Assembly (NCBI GenBank): GCA_902591925.1
Contig: CACJCN010000004.1
Location: 79,854 to 143,853 of the forward strand
DNA from: an uncultured SAR86 cluster bacterium
GTDB lineage: Bacteria > Pseudomonadota > Gammaproteobacteria > Magnimaribacterales > D2472
Length of the DNA stretch: 64,000 nucleotides
Direction of reading: 5' to 3'
The position numbers and the translations under genes were made by a program. Positions 45,732 to 56,450 of the stretch are shown here, in pieces. The notes beneath the pieces are model-generated. The model saw nothing but the letters and a program-made list of their open reading frames with translations. It did no database searches and was not told the DNA's origin. The first letter of the stretch is position 1; the number at the start of each line of letters is the position of its first letter.

Positions 45732-46569
45732 TTAGATGCTGCTCTCTCAGCTGATTGAAGTGTTTGAAGAATCAACGTATTAATTGTCATTGGTCCTACT
45801 CCTCCAGGCACTGGAGTATATGCGCTTGCAATTTTTTCAATATTATCAAGATCAATATCTCCACATTTTTCTGGATGGTAACCAGCATCGATAACGACCG
45901 CACCTTTTTAATCCAATCAGATTTTATAAATTTAGGTATTCCAACGGCCCCAACAATTATATCTGCATTTTTAATTATTAAATCTAGATTCGTAGTTCTT
46001 GAATGACATATTGTCACTGTAGCATTCATATTTAAGAGCATCATTGCCATTGGCTTGCCTAAAATTGGACTCCTGCCTACAACGACAGCATTTAAGCCTT
46101 CTAACTGAATATTATGATGGTTAATTAATCTCATAATACCAGCAGGTGTACATGAGCCATAAGCATCAAGTCCCATTGACATGTTTCCAAAACCCAGGCA
46201 GGTTACTCCATCCACATCTTTATTAATATCTATTTCATCAAAACACAATCTTTCATCAATTTGAGATGGAACTGGATGTTGAAGCAAAATGCCATGAACA
46301 TTCACATCATTATTTAAACTTCTAATTTTTTCTAAAAGCTCTTCTGTGGTTGTATCTTTAGATAATTCAACAGCTATAGATTCCATACCAACTCTCGCAC
46401 AGGTATTTCTTTTCATTTTCACATAGGTTTCAGAAGCCGGATCATTACCCACAAGAATAGTTGCTAAAGTTGGCTTAATATTTTTTGATAATAATTCCTG
46501 AACCTTTTTCTTTATAGATTCTTCAGAAATTCTTGAGAGCTCTTTACCATCTAATAATATTGCAGACAT
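45728..46569 (-). pseudogene. folD: Methylenetetrahydrofolate dehydrogenase/cyclohydrolase FolD, one-base frameshift
   Basis: Translation from ATG 46569 is plainly FolD ([49 protein letters not shown]) up to SDWIKK, then leaves the family frame. After an A5 run (T5 on the plus strand, 45905-45909) the correct sequence continues in another frame: [20 protein letters not shown]..., ending with [16 protein letters not shown] and a stop at 45728. One missing A explains it; the repaired protein is 280 residues, the normal length. FolD supplies 10-formyl-THF, also used by the PurN of this window, and is normally essential, so a base-call or assembly error is more likely than a dead gene. As read, the frame ends at 45796 (257 residues). 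Confidence 0.93.
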
Positions 46570-46648
46570 GATATTATTATCTCATTAATTGATATTTATG
46601 CCCATGAAGATTGCTTATTTATTATATTAACCTTAATATTTGCATCCT

Positions 46649-46725
46649 CGGGGTATAGCGCAGTCTGGTAGCGCACTCGCTTTGGGAGCGAGTGGTCGTA
46701 AGTTCGAATCTTACTACCCCGACCA
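46649..46725 (+). tRNA. tRNA-Pro (anticodon TGG)
   Basis: Acceptor CGGGGTA/TACCCCG with the C1-G72 pair typical of bacterial tRNA-Pro, anticodon arm CTCGC-TTTGGGA-GCGAG, T arm TAAGTTCGAATCTTA, encoded CCA. Confidence 0.96.
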
Positions 46726-46726
46726 A

Positions 46727-46803
<77 letters not shown>

Positions 46804-46814
46804 TTTTTTTTGAT

Positions 46815-47747
46815 ATGCATAGAATTGCTACTTTATATAAATTTTCAAGGATTCAAAATCCATTAAAAACTCATAAAGATATTCGTTCAAATTTAAAAGA
46901 ACTTAATATTAAAGGAACAATTCTTGTTGGCAAGGAGGGTCTCAATGGAACGATTTCTGCGAGTAGTGAAAAAAAATTAAGTAAAGCAATTAAGTATTTA
47001 CGAAGTATAGATGGCTTTGATGCTTTAGATGTAAAGTTTTCTTCATCAGAAAAAAATCCATTCGTAAGAATGAAGGTTAAATTAAAAAAAGAAATCGTAA
47101 CAATTGGAGATAATTCAATAGATCCAACAGAAGAGGTTGGTGAATATGTTGACCCAAATAATTGGAACAAATTAATTGAAGATAAAAACACAATTTTAAT
47201 TGATGTAAGAAATAACTATGAATATTCAATAGGGACTTTTAAAGACTCTATAAATCCTAATACAAATAAATTTAGAGAATTTCCAAACTGGATAAAAAAA
47301 CAAAAGTTTTCCAATAAGGACAAAGAAACAAAAAATATAGCTATGTTTTGCACTGGTGGAATTAGATGTGAAAAAGCTTCTTCGTTGATGAAAAATCAGG
47401 GCTTTAAGAGTGTTTATCATCTTAAAGGGGGAATATTGAAATATTTTGAATTAATCTCTGAAGAACAAAGCAAATGGGAAGGAGAATGTTTTGTATTTGA
47501 TGATAGGGTTTCTGTAAAACAGGACTTATCTGAGGGAACATATGATATGTGTCATGGATGCAGAATGCCGATCACTGAAAAAGATAAGACTTCTAAAAAA
47601 TATATCAAAGGTGTATCTTGTTCGAAGTGTTTTGATAAAAAAACTGAAGAACAAAAATCGAGATACATGAGCAGACAAAAACAAGTAGACTTGGCAAAAA
47701 GAAGAAATCAGCGACATATTGGACCTAAAGAGGAAGTATTTAATTAA
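46815..47747 (+). CDS. trhO: tRNA uridine(34) hydroxylase, TrhO/YceA family
   Basis: The 310-residue protein has the N-terminal acylphosphatase-like domain (GTILVGKEGLNGTISASSE), the UPF0176 core and a rhodanese domain with the active Cys in MFCTGGIRCEKASSLM, then a Cys-rich tail (CHGCRMPI, CSKCF) that may bind zinc. TrhO hydroxylates U34 of several tRNAs using prephenate-independent oxygen chemistry; it fits the tRNA genes just upstream. Confidence 0.93.
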   Translation: MHRIATLYKFSRIQNPLKTHKDIRSNLKELNIKGTILVGKEGLNGTISASSEKKLSKAIKYLRSIDGFDALDVKFSSSEKNPFVRMKVKLKKEIVTIGDNSIDPTEEVGEYVDPNNWNKLIEDKNTILIDVRNNYEYSIGTFKDSINPNTNKFREFPNWIKKQKFSNKDKETKNIAMFCTGGIRCEKASSLMKNQGFKSVYHLKGGILKYFELISEEQSKWEGECFVFDDRVSVKQDLSEGTYDMCHGCRMPITEKDKTSKKYIKGVSCSKCFDKKTEEQKSRYMSRQKQVDLAKRRNQRHIGPKEEVFN

Positions 47748-47752
47748 TAACT

Positions 47753-48415
47753 ATGGAATATCCAATTTTATATTCATTTATTAGATGTCCATATGCAATG
47801 AGAGCAAGAATGGCACTTAAACTTACTAATATAAGGTGTGAAATAAGAGAAGTAAGGTTAAACAATAAACCCAAACAAATGATAAATAAATCTCCAAAAG
47901 GAACTGTTCCAGTATTAGTTCTTGAGAATGAAGTAATTGATGAAAGCAATGACATAATTAAATGGGCTCTACGCTCTAACAATGTATTTGACGGAAATAT
48001 AGATCATAATCAAATAGATTTGACTAATCGTTTGATTGAGCTCTTTGACTCTAAGTTTAAATATAATCTTGATAGATATAAATATTCGACCAGATATGAA
48101 AACATTGATCCAGAAATACATAAGAGGAAATGTTTAGATATTTTAATCTATTTAGAATCGTTAATTTCAAAAGAGGGATGGATTCTTGGTCGTAAAATAA
48201 ACAAACTAGATATATCAATCCTGCCCTTTATACGTCAGTATAGAATTGCTGATATCGAATGGTTTGATAAGCAAGATAAAATAAAAGAAATCCAGAAAAT
48301 TTTATCTAATTTTCTTAATTCAGACTTATTTAAAGATGTTATGTACAAATATGATGTTTGGAATGAGAATGCCGAACCTCAGTTTTTTCCCCAAAAGAAA
48401 TTAAAAAATAGATAA
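47753..48415 (+). CDS. Glutathione S-transferase-like protein
   Basis: The 220-residue protein has a thioredoxin-like N-terminal domain (LYSFIRCPYAMRARMALKL, with Cys in the RCPY site, and KGTVPVLVLEN with the cis-Pro, DESNDIIKW) and an all-helical GST C-terminal domain ending near residue 200. The Cys active site suggests Omega/Beta-like thiol transferase activity. Partner unknown. It is 5 bp after trhO. Confidence 0.88.
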   Translation: MEYPILYSFIRCPYAMRARMALKLTNIRCEIREVRLNNKPKQMINKSPKGTVPVLVLENEVIDESNDIIKWALRSNNVFDGNIDHNQIDLTNRLIELFDSKFKYNLDRYKYSTRYENIDPEIHKRKCLDILIYLESLISKEGWILGRKINKLDISILPFIRQYRIADIEWFDKQDKIKEIQKILSNFLNSDLFKDVMYKYDVWNENAEPQFFPQKKLKNR

Positions 48416-48430
48416 TAATTTTATTTAAAC

Positions 48431-48436
48431 TATAAT
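48431..48436 (+). promoter_or_regulatory. -10 element of tRNA-His
   Basis: A perfect TATAAT lies 12 bases before the first base of the tRNA, the right distance for a start site about 6 bases upstream of the mature 5' end. No good -35 is seen. Confidence 0.55.
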
Positions 48437-48448
48437 ACCGAATCTTGT

Positions 48449-48526
48449 GGCGGGCGTAGCTCAGTTGGTTAGAGCGCTGGATTGTGGCTCCGGAGGCCGT
48501 GGGTTCGAACCCCATCGCTCGCCCCA
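48449..48526 (+). tRNA. tRNA-His (anticodon GTG)
   Basis: The 8-bp acceptor stem GGCGGGCG/CGCTCGCC includes the G-1:C73 pair that identifies tRNA-His. Anticodon loop TTGTGGC (GTG), T arm GTGGGTTCGAACCCCAT, encoded CCA. It lies 17 bases before the tig start. Confidence 0.95.
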
Positions 48527-48543
48527 GTTATGAGAGAAGAATA

Positions 48544-49839
48544 ATGAGAGTAAGTATCAAAAAATTAAAAGATCTTGAAAGAAAGATTACAGTAACAGTC
48601 CCGGTTAAGGAATATGAGACAAAATTTACTGCAAAATTAAAAAACATTCAAACTAAAGCTAAAGTTGATGGATTTAGGAAGGGTAATGTGCCAAATGACG
48701 TTCTTGAACAAAGGTATGGCGCGTCGATACACAATGAAGTAATTAATGAAATAATTCAAGAATCTTATCCTAAAGCCATTGCTGAGTATAAAATTAGAAC
48801 TGCATCATCACCACAGGTTTCAATTGAATCTGAAGATCCAAAAAAACCTCTTGTATACTCAGCAATGACTGAGGTTTTTCCAGAAATAAAACCTAAATTT
48901 TCTAGATGGTCAAGTTATGAAAAATTTGAGATTGTTATTGAAGAGGGCGATATAGATTTGGCTATTAAGGACATCAAGAAAAGATATGGTGAATGGAATG
49001 ATGTTGAAAGAGCGGCAAAGAAAGATGATCAAGTTATTATTGATTTTATAGGAAAAATTAATGGCGAAGAGTTTGAAGGAAATTCTGCAAAAGACTTTAA
49101 ATTAGTTTTAGGAAGTAATTCAATGATACCAGGATTTGAGGATAGTATAATAGGTAAAAAATCATCCAAATTCACAATTCAATGTAAATTCCCAGACGAT
49201 TATTTTAAAAAAGATCTTGCAGGTGTTGAGGCCAATTTTGATATTGATTTGAAACAAATTCAAGAAATTAAAGAAGCTAATATAAATAAAGAATTATTCA
49301 CTAAACTTCAAATGGATATAAAAGAATCATCAGAATTTAGAGATGAAATTACACAAAGAATGAAAAATGAGGTGTCCGCTCAAGAAAAAGAACTCACGAA
49401 AGAGTCAATGTATGAGACCTTGTTGAAAATCAATAATTTTAAAATTCCAAAAGTTACACTTAATGAGCAAGCTAATTTAATGAGAAAGGACGCACTTATG
49501 AGAATTGGCCACTCTGAAGATAATGCTGGAGACGATCTATTTCCAATTGATACTTTTCTAGAAAAAGCAGAAAAAAGAGTAAAACTAGATTTGCTATTCT
49601 CTGAACTTATTGGTTATTTCGAAATTAAATTAGAAAAACAAAAAATTGATGAATTTATTGATGAAGAATCTAAAAGATATAAAGATCCTGAACAATATAA
49701 ACAATGGATTATTGGGCAGCCAAATCAGATGGAACAATTTAGGATGGTTGTTTTAGAAAAACAATTAGTTGAAAAATTAGAAAATGTTCTTAAATCTAAG
49801 AAGAAAGTGATAAAATTTTCAGAACTAGCTAACAGATAG
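48544..49839 (+). CDS. tig: Trigger factor
   Basis: The frame is open from 48484 but that part is the tRNA-His; the ATG at 48544 with GAGAGAAG before it is the start (431 residues). The ribosome-docking signature is VDGFRKGNVPNDVLEQRYG (normally GFRxGKxP), the PPIase domain holds QVIIDFIGKINGEEFEGNSA and MIPGFEDSIIG, and a helical C-terminal chaperone domain follows. It assists nascent chains at the ribosome exit. First gene of tig-clpP-clpX-lon. Confidence 0.96.
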   Translation: MRVSIKKLKDLERKITVTVPVKEYETKFTAKLKNIQTKAKVDGFRKGNVPNDVLEQRYGASIHNEVINEIIQESYPKAIAEYKIRTASSPQVSIESEDPKKPLVYSAMTEVFPEIKPKFSRWSSYEKFEIVIEEGDIDLAIKDIKKRYGEWNDVERAAKKDDQVIIDFIGKINGEEFEGNSAKDFKLVLGSNSMIPGFEDSIIGKKSSKFTIQCKFPDDYFKKDLAGVEANFDIDLKQIQEIKEANINKELFTKLQMDIKESSEFRDEITQRMKNEVSAQEKELTKESMYETLLKINNFKIPKVTLNEQANLMRKDALMRIGHSEDNAGDDLFPIDTFLEKAEKRVKLDLLFSELIGYFEIKLEKQKIDEFIDEESKRYKDPEQYKQWIIGQPNQMEQFRMVVLEKQLVEKLENVLKSKKKVIKFSELANR

Positions 49840-49848
49840 GTTTTTAAT

Positions 49849-50448
49849 ATGTCAGAATTTCAATCAGCATTAATACCAATGGTTGTTGAACAAACTCCAA
49901 GGGGTGAAAGGTCATTTGATATATACTCTAGATTATTAAAAGAAAGAGTGATTTTTCTATCTGGTGCAATTGACGATTACATTTCTAATCTTGTTGTTGC
50001 ACAATTACTTTTCTTAGAATCTGAGAATCCTGAAAAAGATATTTCCATATATATTAACTCTCCTGGCGGAAGTATTTCTGCGGGTCTTGCTATTTACGAT
50101 ACTATGCAATTTGTTAAGCCTTCAATCTCAACAATGTGCATTGGTCAGGCCGCAAGTATGGGAGCTCTTCTGCTTGCTGGTGGTAATAAAAAGAAAAGAT
50201 TTGCCTTACCTAATTCCAGAATAATGATTCATCAACCATTAGGTGGTTTTCAGGGACAGGCTTCTGATTTTGAAATTCATGCTAAAGAAATACTACACAT
50301 GAAAAAAATTGTTAATGAAATTCTTGCAAAACATACTGGTCAAACAATTAAAAAAATTGAAAAAGATACTGACAGAGATAATTTTCTTGATGCTGAAACA
50401 GCAAAATCATATGGAATTGTAGATAGTATTCTTGAGGAAAGAAACTAG
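49849..50448 (+). CDS. clpP: ATP-dependent Clp protease, proteolytic subunit
   Basis: The 199-residue subunit has [31 protein letters not shown] start, the catalytic Ser in [14 protein letters not shown], His in [16 protein letters not shown] and Asp in [13 protein letters not shown]. Fourteen subunits form the degradation chamber for ClpX. A 9-bp gap follows tig. Confidence 0.98.
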   Translation: MSEFQSALIPMVVEQTPRGERSFDIYSRLLKERVIFLSGAIDDYISNLVVAQLLFLESENPEKDISIYINSPGGSISAGLAIYDTMQFVKPSISTMCIGQAASMGALLLAGGNKKKRFALPNSRIMIHQPLGGFQGQASDFEIHAKEILHMKKIVNEILAKHTGQTIKKIEKDTDRDNFLDAETAKSYGIVDSILEERN

Positions 50449-50449
50449 T

Positions 50450-51709
50450 ATGAAAGTAGAATCTCAATCAGAAAAATTACATTGTTCATTTTGTGGTAAA
50501 TCTCAAGATGAGGTTAACAAACTAATTGCTGGTCCAAGCGTTTATATTTGTAATGAATGTGTGGATTTATGTAACGATATTATAGAAGAAGAAAGTAAAG
50601 TTGGTGAGGAGTCTTCTCATGACAAAACATTGTCTCCAGCTGAAATTTTCAGTCAGCTTGATGAGTATGTAATTGGTCAACAAAAAGCAAAAAAAGTTTT
50701 ATCTGTAGCTGTGTATAACCATTATAAAAGACTAAAGAAAGCTCAGAATAAAAACGACAATGTAGAACTACAAAAAAGTAACGTTTTACTTCTAGGCCCA
50801 ACTGGCAGTGGTAAAACACTTCTTGCTCAAACGCTGGCTAAAATTTTGAATGTACCATTTACTATTGCAGATGCAACAACATTAACTGAAGCTGGATATG
50901 TAGGTGAAGATGTAGAAAATATAATTCAGAAATTGCTCCAAAAAGCTGATTATGATCCTGAAAAAGCTGAGCTTGGTATTGTTTATATCGATGAAATAGA
51001 CAAGATTGCAAGAAAGTCTGACAATCCATCAATCACTAGAGATGTTTCTGGCGAAGGTGTTCAACAGGCTTTATTAAAGTTAATTGAAGGAACTGTAGCT
51101 TCGATTCCACCTCAAGGTGGCAGAAAGCATCCACAACAAGAATTTATTCAAATCGACACTTCAAACATATTATTTATATGTGGTGGAGCATTTTCAGGAC
51201 TTGATAAGGTAATTGAACAAAGAATAAATAAAACAGGAATTGGTTTTAGTGCGGAAGTTGATGCAAAATCAAATGTAAGCATTATCAGCAAAAATATTGA
51301 TAATCTCGAACCTGAAGATTTAGTACGTTATGGTCTTATACCCGAGTTTGTTGGAAGGTTACCCGTCATATCTAACCTTCATGAGCTTGATGAAAATGCT
51401 CTTGTAAGAATTTTAAAAGAACCTAAAAATGCTCTTGTTAATCAATACAGACATTTATTTGAAATTGACGATGTTGAATTATCCTTTCGAGATGAGGCCC
51501 TAAAAGAGATTGCTAAAAAAGCTATTGACAGAAAAACTGGTGCCAGGGGGCTTAGGTCAATTATGGAAGAAATTTTAATGGATACAATGTTCGATCTTCC
51601 AAATGATGATCTTGATAAGGTTATTGTTGATGAAAAAACTGTAGTTAATCAAACAGAACCAATTAAATTATTAAAAACCAAATCTAAAAAAACTTCTTCA
51701 GGTAATTGA
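50450..51709 (+). CDS. clpX: ATP-dependent Clp protease, ATPase subunit ClpX
   Basis: The frame reaches back to 50432, inside clpP, but the ATG at 50450 immediately follows the clpP stop and begins the usual N-terminus (419 residues). It has the C4 zinc finger ([14 protein letters not shown]), Walker A GPTGSGKT, Walker [11 protein letters not shown] and the substrate-pore GYVGEDVE. It unfolds tagged proteins for ClpP. Confidence 0.98.
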   Translation: MKVESQSEKLHCSFCGKSQDEVNKLIAGPSVYICNECVDLCNDIIEEESKVGEESSHDKTLSPAEIFSQLDEYVIGQQKAKKVLSVAVYNHYKRLKKAQNKNDNVELQKSNVLLLGPTGSGKTLLAQTLAKILNVPFTIADATTLTEAGYVGEDVENIIQKLLQKADYDPEKAELGIVYIDEIDKIARKSDNPSITRDVSGEGVQQALLKLIEGTVASIPPQGGRKHPQQEFIQIDTSNILFICGGAFSGLDKVIEQRINKTGIGFSAEVDAKSNVSIISKNIDNLEPEDLVRYGLIPEFVGRLPVISNLHELDENALVRILKEPKNALVNQYRHLFEIDDVELSFRDEALKEIAKKAIDRKTGARGLRSIMEEILMDTMFDLPNDDLDKVIVDEKTVVNQTEPIKLLKTKSKKTSSGN

Positions 51710-51739
51710 TATTTAATTTAGAGTCCTTATATTTATCTT

Positions 51740-54136
51740 ATGAACAAGATAAAATCTGATTTGCCTTTAATACCTCTCAGAGATGTAGTTGTATTTCCAG
51801 GAATAGTTACAACATTGTTTGTTGGAAGAAAAAAATCAGTTGAAGCACTAAATGTTGCTATGAATTCCAACAAAAAGCTTGTACTAGTTAGTCAAAAAGA
51901 CGCAAGTAAAGAAAATCCAAATGTAGATGATCTTTTCAGCTTTGCATCAATAAGTAACTTACTTCAGTTAATAAAACTTCCTGATGGGACAATGAAGGTA
52001 TTAGTCGAAGGTCATAAAAGATGTTCAATAGATAAAGTAATAGAAAAAGATAATTACACAATTGCAAGAGTGTCTGAAGAAGAAGATTCAGCAATAAAAG
52101 ATAGTGAATCAAATAATCTCGTAAGACTCATAAAGGCTAAATTTGAGGATTACATTAGTGTTACAAAAAGAATTCCACCTGAAATAGTCTCTACAGTTGA
52201 TTCGCTTGATGAATTATCTAGACTCATGGACACAATTACAGGTCACCTTCCAATAGAAACTTCAAAAAAACAAGAAATTCTAGAAATGATTGACTTAAAG
52301 TCTAGAGCTGAAAAAGTACTAACCTTCATTGAGTCACAGCTTGATGTGGTAGATGTTGAAAAGAAAGTAAGAGATAGAGTAAAAAAACAGATGGAAAAAT
52401 CGCAAAGAGAATATTATCTTAATGAACAAATTAAAGCTGCACAAAAAGAACTTGGTGAGATTGGCGAAGAAGGAGACGAACTTGAAAATCTTGAAAAGAA
52501 AATTCTCGAAGTTGGTATGACCAAAGAAGCACTTAAAAAAGCAAAAAGTGAGCTGGCCAAGTTTAAGCATATGGCGCCTTCATCTGCTGAGGCATCTGTG
52601 GTAAGAACATATCTTGATTGTTTGGTTGACGTGCCATGGAAAAAGAAATCAAAGGTTAAATCAGATATTAAAGCTTCAATGGAAATTCTTGAACAAGATC
52701 ACTATGGACTTGATGAGGTAAAAGAAAGGATTGTCGAATATCTTGCTGTTCAAAAAAGAGTGAAATCCATGAAAGCACCTGTGTTATGTTTAGTTGGTCC
52801 TCCAGGAGTTGGTAAGACTTCGCTTGGAGAATCAATTGCAAGGGCTACAAATAGAAAGTTTGTAAGAATGTCACTTGGTGGCGTCAGAGATGAATCAGAA
52901 ATTAGAGGTCATAGAAGAACTTACATTGGCTCAATGCCAGGAAAAATTATTCAAAAGTTATCAAAAGTTGGTGTAAAAAATCCTTTATTTTTACTTGATG
53001 AGATAGACAAAATTGGTATGGATCATAGGGGTGATCCAGCATCAGCTTTATTAGAAGTTTTGGATCCAGAGCAAAATAACACTTTTAGCGATCATTACCT
53101 TGAGGTGGATTATGACTTATCTGAAGTAATGTTTGTTTGCACAGCTAATAGTTTAAATATACCTACACCATTGTTAGACAGAATGGAGATTATTAGAATT
53201 CCTGGTTACATTGAAGATGAAAAAGTAAATATTGCTGAAAAATATTTGCTTCCCAAGCAAATGAAAAGGAATGGACTAAAAGATGATGAGATAAATGTTA
53301 ATAAAAATGTAATTTTATCCTTAATTAGATATTACACACGTGAAGCCGGTGTCAGAGGGCTTGAAAGACAAATCGCAAAAATTTTGAGAAAAATTGTTAA
53401 AGAGAGGCTTGTCAGCAAGATTAAAAACAAAAAAGCATCATCAATAACAACAAGGAACCTTGAAAAATATTCTGGTGTTAAAAAATTTAAGTATGGGGTT
53501 GCTGAAAAAGATAATGCAATCGGTCAAGTCACTGGACTAGCATGGACCGAAGTTGGTGGAGAATTACTAACCATTGAAGCATCTAATATAGATGGTAAAG
53601 GCAGAGTAATAAAAACAGGCTCTCTGGGTGATGTAATGCAAGAGTCGATTCAAGCAGCTCTTACAGTTGTAAGATCCAGAGCAGAATCACTTGGAATCAA
53701 GCCAAACTTTTATGAAAAATATGATATCCATATCCATGTACCTGAAGGAGCAACTCCAAAAGATGGCCCAAGTGCTGGAGGCGCAATGGCAATTTCATTA
53801 ATTTCTATCTTCACAGGAATTCCTGTAAGAGCAGATACAGCTATGACAGGAGAAATAACTTTGAGGGGACAAATTTTAAAAATTGGCGGACTAAAAGAAA
53901 AGCTTCTTGCTGCAAAACGAGGTGGAATTAAAAATGTTATTATTCCAAAAGATAATGAGCCTGATCTGCAAGAAATTCCTAAGCAAATTACAAAATCATT
54001 AAATATTATTCCAGTTGAGTGGATTGATGAAGTTATCTCATCTGCTCTTGTTGACGAACCAACACCAATATCAAAGAAAATTAGGCAACAAAAAAACAAA
54101 ACTCCAAGAAAAGCTATTAATGAGCCTGCGCACTAA
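51740..54136 (+). CDS. lon: Lon protease
   Basis: The 798-residue protein has the LonN domain ([13 protein letters not shown]), a coiled coil, the AAA+ domain with GPPGVGKTS and LLDEIDKIG, and a C-terminal protease domain with the catalytic Ser in [11 protein letters not shown] and the Lys about 43 residues later ([13 protein letters not shown]). It degrades misfolded and regulatory proteins. Length matches E. coli Lon (784). A 30-bp gap follows clpX. Confidence 0.98.
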   Translation: MNKIKSDLPLIPLRDVVVFPGIVTTLFVGRKKSVEALNVAMNSNKKLVLVSQKDASKENPNVDDLFSFASISNLLQLIKLPDGTMKVLVEGHKRCSIDKVIEKDNYTIARVSEEEDSAIKDSESNNLVRLIKAKFEDYISVTKRIPPEIVSTVDSLDELSRLMDTITGHLPIETSKKQEILEMIDLKSRAEKVLTFIESQLDVVDVEKKVRDRVKKQMEKSQREYYLNEQIKAAQKELGEIGEEGDELENLEKKILEVGMTKEALKKAKSELAKFKHMAPSSAEASVVRTYLDCLVDVPWKKKSKVKSDIKASMEILEQDHYGLDEVKERIVEYLAVQKRVKSMKAPVLCLVGPPGVGKTSLGESIARATNRKFVRMSLGGVRDESEIRGHRRTYIGSMPGKIIQKLSKVGVKNPLFLLDEIDKIGMDHRGDPASALLEVLDPEQNNTFSDHYLEVDYDLSEVMFVCTANSLNIPTPLLDRMEIIRIPGYIEDEKVNIAEKYLLPKQMKRNGLKDDEINVNKNVILSLIRYYTREAGVRGLERQIAKILRKIVKERLVSKIKNKKASSITTRNLEKYSGVKKFKYGVAEKDNAIGQVTGLAWTEVGGELLTIEASNIDGKGRVIKTGSLGDVMQESIQAALTVVRSRAESLGIKPNFYEKYDIHIHVPEGATPKDGPSAGGAMAISLISIFTGIPVRADTAMTGEITLRGQILKIGGLKEKLLAAKRGGIKNVIIPKDNEPDLQEIPKQITKSLNIIPVEWIDEVISSALVDEPTPISKKIRQQKNKTPRKAINEPAH

Positions 54137-54150
54137 AACCCTTTAATTGC

Positions 54151-54179
54151 TTGACTTTTAGCCTTAAAAAGCTTTTCAT
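54151..54179 (+). promoter_or_regulatory. Candidate hupB promoter
   Basis: TTGACT at 54151-54156 is a good -35; the best -10 at 17 bases is the weak TTTCAT (54174-54179). It lies between lon and the HU gene, which is commonly transcribed from its own promoter. Moderate support only. Confidence 0.35.
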
Positions 54180-54222
54180 AGAGGTGTATTTAATAAATAA
54201 ATTCACAGAGGAGTATTTAAAT

Positions 54223-54510
54223 ATGAATAAATCAGATTTAGTTGATGCAGTTGCAAGTAGCGCTGATATGTCTAAAGCTCAAGCTTCTAATGCAGTTGAT
54301 GCTGTATTAGATGGTATTTCAGGAGCTTTAAGTAATGGGGATTCAGTAGCTTTAGTTGGATTTGGAACATTTTCAGTTCGTCATAGAGCTGCTAGAGAGG
54401 GTAGAAATCCTCAAACAGGAGCTTCAATGCATATTTCAGCTTCAAATGTACCAGGCTTTAAGGCTGGTAAAGCACTTAAGGATGCGGTAAAAGCCGGTAA
54501 TCCTGCTTAA
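54223..54510 (+). CDS. hupB: DNA-binding protein HU-beta
   Basis: The frame is open from 54151, but the ATG at 54223 with AGAGGAG 9 bases before it gives the classic start [21 protein letters not shown] (95 residues). The DNA-binding arm is [22 protein letters not shown], followed by the conserved [15 protein letters not shown] bends DNA and shapes the nucleoid. The leader has a duplicated Shine-Dalgarno block. Confidence 0.97.
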   Translation: MNKSDLVDAVASSADMSKAQASNAVDAVLDGISGALSNGDSVALVGFGTFSVRHRAAREGRNPQTGASMHISASNVPGFKAGKALKDAVKAGNPA

Positions 54511-54523
54511 TAGTTTTTCTTTT

Positions 54524-54551
54524 AAAAAGGGTGCTTATGCACCCTTTTTTT
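54524..54551 (+). terminator. Intrinsic terminator after hupB
   Basis: AAAAAGGGTGC (54524-54534), loop TTAT, GCACCCTTTTTTT (from 54539) form a strong stem with a T tract, 13 bases after the hupB stop. It should end the lon-hupB transcript. Confidence 0.9.
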
Positions 54552-54570
54552 ATTCTATAATATCGCCATA

Positions 54571-56445
54571 ATGATGGAATCTCTTAGAAATTTTTTGACA
54601 GGCCCGCGGCTTTTAATAGTTGTTCTTGTGTGTGCACTACCATTTGTTTTTTTAGGAACGTCTTCCCTAGGAACCACTTTTAATTCATCATTTGGAAATA
54701 TAAATGGTGAAGATGTTAAAGAGATTGATCTACAAATAGCCTCAAATAGTACCGTTCAAAAATTTAAAAGCGTTTATGGAGAGGAATTTGATTTTGATAT
54801 GCTTGATGAAGAATTTAAAGCTGATGCAATTAAACAAGAATTAATAATTCAAAAAGTTTTATATTCTGGAGCCAAATCAATGGGGTTGATAAATCAATCA
54901 ACTGAATTAAAAATAAAAAAAGAAATTATCAAAAGTCCTAGGTTCCAAGTGGATGGGGAATTTAATGAGAATGTATATGAGGCACAAGTTAATTCAAGTG
55001 GTTTTACCAAGGAGAGTTATATAGAAATAATGACTGGTTTATCCGCTTCAGAGCTTTATAGGTCGTCGTTGAATGCTGTAAATTTTGTAACTGATCAAGA
55101 GCTCTATCAGCTAGCAAGTTTGCTAGAAAAATCTACCAATATTGATTTCATAAAAATTAATTTTGACAATCTAAAGTCTGAAATAGTAAATACAGAGGAT
55201 GAAATCAAAAGTTTTTATGAAGCTAATGAAATATTATTTTTTTCTGACGAACAAAAAAGTTTTAAATATCTTGTATTAGATCAGTCTAATTATTCTGAAC
55301 TCATAGAGGTGCCTGACTCATATCTTGAAGACGGGTATCAGAATTACTTAAATGAATTTGTAAATGCTGCGCAAACTAGAATTTCTCATATTATGATTGA
55401 TAAAAATAATTATGAGACACGCGAAGACGCGTTTGACTCCATAAATAAAATTGAAGAACTTATAAAAAATGGCGAAAATTTTTCCGAATTAGCTAGCGTT
55501 TACAGCGAGGACATTGTGACTAGTGATATTGGTGGCGATTTAGAATATTTTGATAAAGATATTTTTCCAATTGAATTTGATGAGGCAATCAAAGATCTTG
55601 AACTCAATGAAGTAAGTAAGATTGTTGAACTCGAAGACACTTTTCACATACTAAAAATTACAGAAAAGAATCTTTCTAAACCATTATCAGCTGATGAAGT
55701 TAAAGATAACCTTTTAGCAGAATTAATTGAAACAGAATCGTATGCATTAATGCTTGATGAATTTACTAACCTTGAGGATATGATTTTTAATAATGACTCA
55801 TTTGATCAGATTTCAATAGCTTCATCAAAAACTGTTTATACATCAGATCTTTATACAAAAAATAATTTTGATTTTGAATCGAATAACCAAGCAATTAAAG
55901 ATTACTTATTTTCGCCTAATACAATCATTGGCGAACCATTTAGCGTTGATTTAGGAGACAGAATTATTATTATGGCTCTCGATAAATTAATCGAACCTCA
56001 ATTACAAAGCCTTGAAAGCATAAAAGACTCTGTAATTAATATGATCACAAATTCAAAGGCTAAAGAAAAAATGAATCTATTAGCAACTGAAATTCAATCA
56101 TTTTCAAATGATGATGAAAAAAATAAATTTATAGATGCTTATAAATATGTTGAAAGCGATTCTTTTGTTGATGTAAAAAGATACTCATCTCTGTTACCCA
56201 GAGAAGTTTTAAATAAGGTATTTATTAATCAAGCTGATACTATTATTAGTGAAGATGCTTCAAATGGAGATAAATACATTGTTACTATAAAAAAATTTAA
56301 TCAGCCATTAGAGACAGATATTCAAAACATTATTGAAGAGTACAATACATTTAGCGAAGAAATCTTTGTTACGAGAATGAATCAAATTGTAAATAATGAT
56401 ATTTTTGAGAGTGCTAGAGTTAATTTAAATAATTTAATATTTTAA
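54571..56445 (+). CDS. ppiD: Periplasmic folding chaperone PpiD (SurA N-terminal and parvulin domains)
   Basis: The 624-residue protein has one N-terminal membrane anchor (LLIVVLVCALPFVFLG, about residues 14-30), a SurA-like N domain that starts with FGNINGEDV, and a parvulin domain at about 265-370 (ISHIMIDKNN, FSELASVYSEDIVTSDIGGDLEYF, FHILKITEK). PpiD works at the Sec exit and is typically the gene after hupB. Start is ATG 54571 or 54574. Confidence 0.93.
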   Translation: MMESLRNFLTGPRLLIVVLVCALPFVFLGTSSLGTTFNSSFGNINGEDVKEIDLQIASNSTVQKFKSVYGEEFDFDMLDEEFKADAIKQELIIQKVLYSGAKSMGLINQSTELKIKKEIIKSPRFQVDGEFNENVYEAQVNSSGFTKESYIEIMTGLSASELYRSSLNAVNFVTDQELYQLASLLEKSTNIDFIKINFDNLKSEIVNTEDEIKSFYEANEILFFSDEQKSFKYLVLDQSNYSELIEVPDSYLEDGYQNYLNEFVNAAQTRISHIMIDKNNYETREDAFDSINKIEELIKNGENFSELASVYSEDIVTSDIGGDLEYFDKDIFPIEFDEAIKDLELNEVSKIVELEDTFHILKITEKNLSKPLSADEVKDNLLAELIETESYALMLDEFTNLEDMIFNNDSFDQISIASSKTVYTSDLYTKNNFDFESNNQAIKDYLFSPNTIIGEPFSVDLGDRIIIMALDKLIEPQLQSLESIKDSVINMITNSKAKEKMNLLATEIQSFSNDDEKNKFIDAYKYVESDSFVDVKRYSSLLPREVLNKVFINQADTIISEDASNGDKYIVTIKKFNQPLETDIQNIIEEYNTFSEEIFVTRMNQIVNNDIFESARVNLNNLIF

Positions 56446-56450
56446 GGACT

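Noticed and set aside
45905..45909. Programmed frameshift in folD
   Set aside because: The site reads T AAA AAG, not a full slippery heptamer, and programmed shifting is not known for this enzyme; a deletion or base-call error is simpler.
48484..48543. Longer trigger factor start
   Set aside because: The extra 20 codons are the 3' half of tRNA-His.
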